Positions 1 through 3,524 of a stretch of DNA of 8,908 nt are shown here, in pieces. The notes below the pieces were generated by a model. The model saw nothing but the letters and a program-made list of their open reading frames with translations, was not told where the DNA came from and ran no database searches. The stretch is from a bacterium (GTDB taxonomy: Bacteria; SZUA-79; Acidulodesulfobacterales; Acidulodesulfobacteraceae): contig JAJYWW010000032.1 of NCBI GenBank assembly GCA_021791295.1, forward strand, positions 1 to 8,908. The letters are read 5' to 3'. The translations under genes and the position numbers were made by a program. The number at the start of each line of letters is the position of its first letter. The first letter of the stretch is position 1.

Positions 1-24
1 AAATGGTATTATTTATATATTAAA

Positions 25-30
25 GATAAT
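25..30 (+). promoter_or_regulatory. possible -10 box of the tRNA-Arg gene
   Basis: GATAAT matches the TATAAT consensus at five of six positions and ends 13 nt before the mature tRNA 5' end, a plausible distance. No convincing -35 box is present at the usual distance, and the window starts too close to judge. The box overlaps the right arm of a 7-bp inverted repeat, GTATTAT (6-12) and ATAATAC (26-32). Confidence 0.3.
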
Positions 31-43
31 ACTATCCAATTAT

Positions 44-120
44 GCGTTCATAGCTCAGATGGATAGAGCAACAGCCTTCTAAGCTGTGGGTCGCAGGTTC
101 GAATCCTGCTGGACGCACCA
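44..120 (+). tRNA. tRNA-Arg (anticodon TCT)
   Basis: A complete cloverleaf is visible. The acceptor stem GCGTTCA (44-50) pairs with TGGACGC (110-116), with one T-G pair. The D arm holds AGCTCAGATGGATAGAGC. The anticodon stem is ACAGC (71-75) with GCTGT (83-87), enclosing the loop CTTCTAA, so the anticodon is TCT at 78-80. The T arm is GCAGG-TTCGAAT-CCTGC. The discriminator is A117 and the CCA end is encoded at 118-120. It reads AGA codons as Arg. It is the only + strand gene seen, and the 3' halves of tRNA genes are common target sites for tyrosine integrases, so it could mark the edge of an integrated element. Confidence 0.97.
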
Positions 121-154
121 TTAAAATCAAGACTTTGCGGTAGGTTTGAAATAA

Positions 155-349
155 TTAATTTTTTTGACTGTGGTCGTTTTTGTGGTCAAAAGATTTTTCA
201 AATTCCGATAGCTCTTCTTTAATATCTTTAATAGCCTGATAAAAGCCTTTTTGAAAAAGGTTTGTAAGTGTAATATTTTTATCGACTTTCTTTAATTCAA
301 CGTATCTTTCGTGGAGCTCCTTTTTTAATTCGAATTTAATCTTTTTCAT
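155..349 (-). CDS. small basic protein, possible ribbon-helix-helix
   Basis: A 64-residue protein of unknown function. I place the start at the ATG at 349, one nucleotide after the stop codon of the gene before it (TAA-T-ATG). This suggests termination-reinitiation, because no strong ribosome binding site is present. An upstream in-frame ATG at 379 would overlap that gene by 29 nt and looks less likely. The N-terminus can be read as a short strand (KIKFEL), a charged helix (HERYVELKK) and a second helix (TNLFQKGFYQAIKDIKEEL). This order resembles a ribbon-helix-helix DNA-binding fold, but the match is weak and no family is recognised. The C-terminal tail is hydrophilic (FDHKNDHSQKN). The gene is last in its unit and points towards the tRNA. 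Confidence 0.7.
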   Translation of the reverse strand: MKKIKFELKKELHERYVELKKVDKNITLTNLFQKGFYQAIKDIKEELSEFEKSFDHKNDHSQKN

Positions 350-350
350 A

Positions 351-581
351 TTATAAGTTTTTATAAATATATGTCGCAATGACGAATCCTAAAGATCCGA
401 GCCAAGATAATACATAACCGCCTATAGCATTTAAAGTTATTAAAAGCCCGAATTTAGTCCCTTCAAAATGTTTTGGTGAAAAGCCGGAGTATTTCCCACC
501 CTGAATAAACAATTCTATACTTATGAAGAAAAAAATTATCACTGCCGCATAATAAGCGTAATTTTTAACCTTTTCAAACAT
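351..581 (-). CDS. small two-helix membrane protein, unknown function
   Basis: A 76-residue protein. Two hydrophobic segments are clear, at about residues 9-27 (YYAAVIIFFFISIELFI) and 47-73 (LLITLNAIGGYVLSWLGSLG and on). They are separated by a polar loop rich in G, K and F, so it is probably an inner-membrane hairpin with both ends in the cytoplasm. The start ATG at 581 has the ribosome binding site AAGGGGG only 4 nt upstream, slightly closer than its neighbours. The gene lies directly downstream of the inverted repeat at 616-639 and probably forms a two-gene unit with the 64-residue gene after it. No family was recognised. Small membrane proteins near transfer genes may serve in entry exclusion or the mating pore, but nothing in this sequence proves either. 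Confidence 0.72.
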   Translation of the reverse strand: MFEKVKNYAYYAAVIIFFFISIELFIQGGKYSGFSPKHFEGTKFGLLITLNAIGGYVLSWLGSLGFVIATYIYKNL

Positions 582-615
582 AAAGCCCCCTTATTTAATA
601 TTAATATTATTAATC

Positions 616-639
616 AATATCATATCGATATATGATATT
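616..639. promoter_or_regulatory. 24-bp inverted repeat, candidate RHH operator or centromere
   Basis: Two perfect 10-bp arms, AATATCATAT (616-625) and ATATGATATT (630-639), flank CGAT. The centre contains the palindrome ATATCGATAT (622-631), which recurs in three other intergenic gaps. The right arm overlaps the stop codon of the RHH gene (638-640). The element sits about 35 nt upstream of the start of the two-helix membrane protein gene. The AT-rich arms lack a U-tract typical of a terminator, so a protein-binding site fits better. Confidence 0.5.
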
Positions 640-985
640 AACATAGTTTTTCAAGCTCTTTTACCGCCTTTTGCAAAGTCTCGAGGACTGCGCCTTTTTT
701 TGCGTCTAATCCTATGTCCTGACTGTGTTTTTTAAGCCTTTCTTCAAGCTCCGCCCTTGCGCCGGTTATCATTATATCGTTGATACTCTCCTTTTCATCA
801 GCGTAGGCCTCTAAGTATTTTTTGAGTTCGATATACAGGCTTTCCGGGATTCTTGCGACGAAAGATATTTTCTTTTCGGCTTTTTTTCTTCCAATCGGCT
901 TTGCTGGCTCGGAAGTTCCCTGCCCCGCAGCTGCTTGATTGACCCATGTATCAGAATTATTTGGATTAGATTTTTTAATTGCCAT
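638..985 (-). CDS. ribbon-helix-helix DNA-binding protein, likely ParA partner
   Basis: A 115-residue protein. Residues 1-39 form a polar, basic, probably disordered tail (GRKKAEKK at 32-39). A ribbon-helix-helix core follows: strand at about 40-46 (ISFVARI), helix A at 48-63 (ESLYIELKKYLEAYAD), a turn, then helix B at 67-84 (SINDIMITGARAELEERL). A further helix ends the protein (about 98-114). Small RHH proteins with a flexible basic tail (ParG, Omega) are the centromere-binding partners and autorepressors of ParA ATPases that lack an N-terminal HTH. The ParA encoded two genes upstream is of that type, so I infer a ParB/ParG-like role. The ATG at 985 follows AAAGGAG with 6 nt spacing. The promoter gap upstream holds an 11-bp inverted repeat, which suggests autoregulation. 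A general plasmid repressor or a relaxosome accessory protein are the alternatives. Confidence 0.82.
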   Translation of the reverse strand: MAIKKSNPNNSDTWVNQAAAGQGTSEPAKPIGRKKAEKKISFVARIPESLYIELKKYLEAYADEKESINDIMITGARAELEERLKKHSQDIGLDAKKGAVLETLQKAVKELEKLC

Positions 986-998
986 GTCAATTTCTCCT

Positions 999-1035
999 TT
1001 GTATAATATTAATATATGATACCGATATTATACAA
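999..1035 (-). promoter_or_regulatory. promoter with overlapping inverted-repeat operator of the RHH gene
   Basis: Perfect 11-bp arms, TTGTATAATAT (999-1009) and ATATTATACAA (1025-1035), are separated by 15 nt that include most of ATACCGATAT (1019-1028), a one-mismatch copy of the shared core. On the - strand a TATAAT box lies at 1027-1032, inside one arm, so a bound protein would block RNA polymerase. No good -35 box is visible. The RHH gene's ribosome binding site lies just downstream, next to the left arm. Confidence 0.5.
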
Positions 1036-1044
1036 TATTTTAAA

Positions 1045-1245
1045 TTATTCGGCACTCTCTTTCTTTAGCGCAAATTTAACTATAGGTAATGCCTCTTTTA
1101 ATATCTCAAATATTTCTTTGGATATTTCAAATTTTCTCCCATTAGTCATAAACAAAAAATAAGCTCTGCTTTCGGGATTATAATAAAATTGCGATATAGC
1201 TTCCCTATTAATGTAGTTTCCGTCTTTTTCGACTTCTAAAAACAT
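1045..1245 (-). CDS. 66-residue protein of the parA operon, unknown function
   Basis: A small protein with alternating hydrophobic residues at the start (MFLEVEKDG) and middle (SRAYFLFMTNGRKFEI), then one helix (about 42-62, SKEIFEILKEALPIVKFALK). This suggests a small beta-sheet packed with a C-terminal helix. The ATG at 1245 has AAAGGAG 8 nt upstream. Only 23 nt separate it from the parA stop codon, with no promoter visible between, so the two are probably co-transcribed. In type Ib partition operons the gene after parA normally encodes the centromere-binding protein. Here that place is taken by this protein, and the RHH gene comes next behind its own promoter. It shows no RHH pattern itself, and I do not recognise the family. 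Confidence 0.75.
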   Translation of the reverse strand: MFLEVEKDGNYINREAISQFYYNPESRAYFLFMTNGRKFEISKEIFEILKEALPIVKFALKKESAE

Positions 1246-1268
1246 GGTATAGTCTCCTTTTGTTAATG

Positions 1269-1916
1269 TTAAATTAGATTAATTATTTCGTTAAACAAGT
1301 CTTTCACTTCCGCCGTAGCCTTATTGTCCGTATTTAATTCGCTTACGCCCAAGCCTTCCGATATAGATTTCCTATATACCGCCCTGTCTTTTAAATAGGA
1401 ACCTAAAATCTTAACATCCGGAAAATCTTTTAAGAACTCCAGCATTTCGTCTTTTTCTTTAGACTTCCAGTTTGCCGTTATCTTATTTAAGACGACGTAT
1501 GCCTTTAGTTTCGAATTAAAGACCTGCGCTTCCTGATAGAGCTTATATATCTTTTCGAAGCTCCATGCGTCTAACTGGCTCGTTATTAAAGGTATAATAA
1601 ATTTATCCGATATAAGCATAGACTTTCTCATCTCTATTGAGTCTCTTCCGCCAGTATCTATAAGAACTATGTCAAAACCGCTTTCCAAAGCTTTAACGTC
1701 TTTGTCAAGAGAACCGCCCGTTTTCTCTATGACGATTATTTCCGCCAAACCCGCAGGATTTTCTCTGCGGGTATTTGAAAACATCGTAGTTGACTTTTGG
1801 ATATCGGCGTCTATTAAAAGAACTTTTTTTCCGGAACCGGCAAATTCTACCGCAAGGTTAATCGCAATAGTAGATTTGCCGACGCCGCCTTTTTCGTTTC
1901 CGATAGTTATAATCAT
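1269..1916 (-). CDS. parA: ParA-family partition ATPase
   Basis: A 215-residue ATPase of the ParA/MinD (deviant Walker A) family. It couples ATP binding and hydrolysis to DNA segregation on the nucleoid with a centromere-binding partner. Visible motifs are the deviant Walker A KGGVGKST (residues 9-16), the A' region VLLIDAD (32-38) and the Walker B-like IVLIDTGG (83-90), followed by RDS. There is no N-terminal HTH, so it is of the small type Ib form, whose partners are usually short RHH proteins. The start is the ATG at 1916, 7 nt after AAGGAG. A longer frame starting at 1949 overlaps the previous gene and is less likely. The ribosome binding site lies inside the last codons of the acidic 212-residue gene (stop at 1919), so the two are probably coupled. 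ParA-like proteins in conjugative systems (VirC1 type) are an alternative role. Confidence 0.93.
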   Translation of the reverse strand: MIITIGNEKGGVGKSTIAINLAVEFAGSGKKVLLIDADIQKSTTMFSNTRRENPAGLAEIIVIEKTGGSLDKDVKALESGFDIVLIDTGGRDSIEMRKSMLISDKFIIPLITSQLDAWSFEKIYKLYQEAQVFNSKLKAYVVLNKITANWKSKEKDEMLEFLKDFPDVKILGSYLKDRAVYRKSISEGLGVSELNTDNKATAEVKDLFNEIINLI

Positions 1917-1918
1917 TT

Positions 1919-2557
1919 TTATTCTCCTTTTATATCTATCATTGAACATCTATCGGGATCAAACATATTATCTTTAATGTGGGATTTACTTTCCTTGATA
2001 AAATTTGAATAACCATCATCTACATTTTGATATTGTTCTTTAAGCTTATTTTTTAATTCATCATTTTCTATTAGTTTAATTGCATCTTCTAATTTTAATT
2101 TTGAATAATCTTTGATTTTTTTGAACTCGTCTAAATATTTATAAGCGTCTTCATAGTCACGTTCTTCTGCATCTTTTTCTATCTCTTCTGTAATACCATT
2201 ATTAAAGACTATGTCTGCAAGAAGTCGTATTTCGTCGTCGGCTGTCCCGTCCTCGTTATATATGACATACACATAAAAACTGTCAATTCTATCGTCGATA
2301 GCAGAGAATTTACAATCGCAATACCAAAAGATATCATCATCGTCCAAAAAAACCGTTGGAATACCTATTTGACCATACCCATAGCGAACATAGACTTCTC
2401 CTGATTTTTTATTTGCATAAATACTAAAAATAAAATCACTAATTGGATCAATAAGATTATCGCAAATTATATTGACCCATTCGTCGAGCCTATTGTAAAT
2501 TTCTTCCTTGATTTTGTCTAAGATTTCTTTTTTAATTCTAATTTCTTCTTTTTCCAT
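1919..2557 (-). CDS. highly acidic protein of unknown function, first in the parA operon
   Basis: A 212-residue protein with no recognised family. By hand count it has 53 Asp/Glu against 30 Lys/Arg, so it is strongly negative. Residues 1-30 are a charged, helical stretch. A middle region rich in aromatic residues and beta-branched strands (about 50-110, with DDDD at 72-75 and WYCDCKF) suggests a globular domain. The C-terminal part (about 123-200) is helical and charged. No signal peptide or membrane segment is seen. The ATG at 2557 has AAAGGAG 8 nt upstream. It leads the operon with parA, ending 2 nt before the parA start. Strong acidity is shared with DNA-mimic and anti-restriction proteins, but it is not proof. 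A structural or regulatory role in partition is equally possible. Confidence 0.8.
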   Translation of the reverse strand: MEKEEIRIKKEILDKIKEEIYNRLDEWVNIICDNLIDPISDFIFSIYANKKSGEVYVRYGYGQIGIPTVFLDDDDIFWYCDCKFSAIDDRIDSFYVYVIYNEDGTADDEIRLLADIVFNNGITEEIEKDAEERDYEDAYKYLDEFKKIKDYSKLKLEDAIKLIENDELKNKLKEQYQNVDDGYSNFIKESKSHIKDNMFDPDRCSMIDIKGE

Positions 2558-2581
2558 GATAGTTTCTCCTTTTAATTAAAG

Positions 2582-2657
2582 TGATATTAATTTAATATAT
2601 CAATATATATATCATTATATTATGTCAATGTCAATATCAATTTTATATATCGATATT
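2582..2657 (-). promoter_or_regulatory. promoter and candidate operator/centromere cluster of the parA operon
   Basis: On the - strand a consensus -35 box TTGACA (2629-2634) lies 17 nt before TATATA (2606-2611). A second TTGACA lies at 2623-2628. Around them are the palindrome ATATCGATAT (2647-2656) and GATATT/AATATC motifs at 2583-2588, 2633-2638 and 2652-2657. The segment from ATATATATATCA (2603-2614) to ATGTCAATATC (2628-2638) closely matches the gap at 3459-3494. In type Ib partition systems the centromere often lies upstream of parA, so this is a good candidate for it. Confidence 0.55.
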
Positions 2658-2916
2658 ACATTAAGTTAGAACATTCGTTTGACATAACGTCCCGAAGACT
2701 AATTATTGCGGTATTAAGCATATTATCAACTGATACAATCATTACGTCCTTGCAGTTATCAAAGTCATCGTCGCTTAAATCTTTATTTGTCAAATACAAT
2801 CCCTTCCCTATTTCTTTAATTTTACTAATCAGTTCCTCTTCATCCCCCCGTAAATTAATAGCTGTAGTTGAATTCAAAACTACCGTTACCGTAATTTCAT
2901 TTTTTGCATTGCCCAT
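2656..2916 (-). CDS. 86-residue hypothetical protein
   Basis: A small acidic protein of unknown function. The pattern suggests alternating strands and helices: a strand at about 8-21 (ITVTVVLNSTTAINL), a helix at 25-37 (DEEELISKIKEIG), an acidic stretch (DLSDDDFDNC), a strand (VMIVSV), then a helical tail. There are no membrane segments and no motif I can name. The ATG at 2916 follows a strong AAAGGAGG site with good spacing, so the gene is very likely translated. It stands alone between an upstream hairpin region and the AT-rich cluster before the acidic gene. Its stop codon overlaps a GATATT motif, as the RHH gene's stop does. Confidence 0.75.
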   Translation of the reverse strand: MGNAKNEITVTVVLNSTTAINLRGDEEELISKIKEIGKGLYLTNKDLSDDDFDNCKDVMIVSVDNMLNTAIISLRDVMSNECSNLM

Positions 2917-2959
2917 TTTTAAGCCTCCTTTGCTTTAAGTTATTATTAAATTTTTTGTT

Positions 2960-2996
2960 ATTGTATATATAGCGAAGTTGTATTTTGAATTTCGCT
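2960..2996 (-). promoter_or_regulatory. possible weak promoter with hairpin upstream of the 86-residue gene
   Basis: On the - strand TACAAT (2960-2965) could be a -10 box, with TTCAAA about 18 nt upstream as a poor -35 box. The spacer and -35 region lie in an inverted repeat, AGCGAA (2971-2976) and TTCGCT (2991-2996), extendable to 9 pairs with one G-T. This gap lacks the ATATCGATAT core seen in the other gaps. It may be an operator or a 5' leader hairpin. Confidence 0.25.
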
Positions 2997-3048
2997 TTTA
3001 AATTTCTTGCTTATACATTTATCCCTTAAACCCTGCTTTCCCCGCCTT

Positions 3049-3073
3049 AAAACGCTTCCTACGAAGCCGTTTT
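3049..3073 (-). terminator. hairpin after the 114-residue gene, probable terminator
   Basis: AAAACGCTTC (3049-3058) pairs with GAAGCCGTTTT (3063-3073) across the loop CTAC, with one bulged C. It starts immediately after the stop codon of the 114-residue gene. On the - strand it ends in TTTT, which is short for a U-tract. On the + strand the run of Ts is longer, but no + strand gene precedes it. Confidence 0.45.
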
Positions 3074-3418
3074 TTATTTCTTGCCCCAAATACTTTTAGA
3101 AAACGCTTTTCTTTTAATTTCAAAGGCAAGATTTAAAAATTCGACGACTTCTTTTTTATTCCTGAATCTCTCCTTTGTTACCCCTGCTGGAATATATAAG
3201 TCGTAAAAAGTCGCCAGCAGGTTTTCCATGCTCTTTATAAAAATCTCCAGAACAATAATATCATCCTGATTCTTGAATTCTGCTGCAAACTTATAAATCT
3301 TAAGAAAATTATATAGAAGCTCGTAGATATTATTTTTTGCTTTTTTTAACCTGTATTTATATAGTTGAAATCTAATATATAAACTTACATAGTCATAAGT
3401 CTTTTTAATTATGCCCAT
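3074..3418 (-). CDS. 114-residue basic, all-helical protein
   Basis: A small basic protein that looks entirely alpha-helical. Helices are likely at about 5-25 (Tyr-rich), 28-47, 52-73 and 82-108, with turns at NQDD (50-53) and PAGVT. The end is basic (SKSIWGKK). The length and four-helix layout recall small four-helix-bundle proteins (S23/Avd-like), but the sequence match is only a pattern impression, and no reverse transcriptase of a diversity-generating retroelement is present. The ATG at 3418 has AAGGGAG about 8 nt upstream. It has its own promoter in the AT-rich gap at 3419-3524 and is followed directly by a hairpin, so it is probably a single-gene unit. A relaxosome accessory or DNA-binding role is possible from its place beside the relaxase. 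Confidence 0.75.
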   Translation of the reverse strand: MGIIKKTYDYVSLYIRFQLYKYRLKKAKNNIYELLYNFLKIYKFAAEFKNQDDIIVLEIFIKSMENLLATFYDLYIPAGVTKERFRNKKEVVEFLNLAFEIKRKAFSKSIWGKK

Positions 3419-3439
3419 TATTGCCGCTCCCTTATATTA

Positions 3440-3520
3440 ATATTAATATCTTATACTGATATATATATCACATTATAATATCGATGTCAATATCTAAATT
3501 AAATATTAATATCAAAATAT
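3440..3520 (-). promoter_or_regulatory. promoter and candidate operator cluster upstream of the 114-residue gene
   Basis: On the - strand TTGACA (3485-3490) lies 17 nt before TATATA (3462-3467), the same arrangement as at 2606-2634. TGATATATATATCA (3457-3470) is a perfect 14-bp palindrome covering the -10 box. AATATC occurs four times in one orientation (3445, 3477, 3489 and 3508). ATATCGATGT (3478-3487) is a one-mismatch copy of the shared core and overlaps the -35 box. Repression by a protein bound here is plausible. Confidence 0.55.
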
Positions 3521-3524
3521 TAAA

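Noticed and set aside
1669..1977. Open frame of about 100 codons on the + strand opposite parA
   Set aside because: It lies antisense to a clear ParA ATPase, has no ribosome binding site I can see, and encodes no recognisable domain. It is a shadow of the real gene.
2582..2657. AT-rich palindromes read as rho-independent terminators
   Set aside because: The stems are almost pure A/T and lack a U-tract next to a GC-rich stem. Protein-binding sites and promoters explain them better.
2917..3073. Small RNA gene or hidden short gene in this gap
   Set aside because: Two hairpins are present, but no clear promoter-hairpin-T-run order for an RNA and no start with a ribosome binding site for a peptide beyond the neighbouring gene's own.
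3074..3418. Diversity-generating retroelement with an Avd protein
   Set aside because: No reverse transcriptase, template repeat or variable repeat is visible. The helical pattern alone is too weak.
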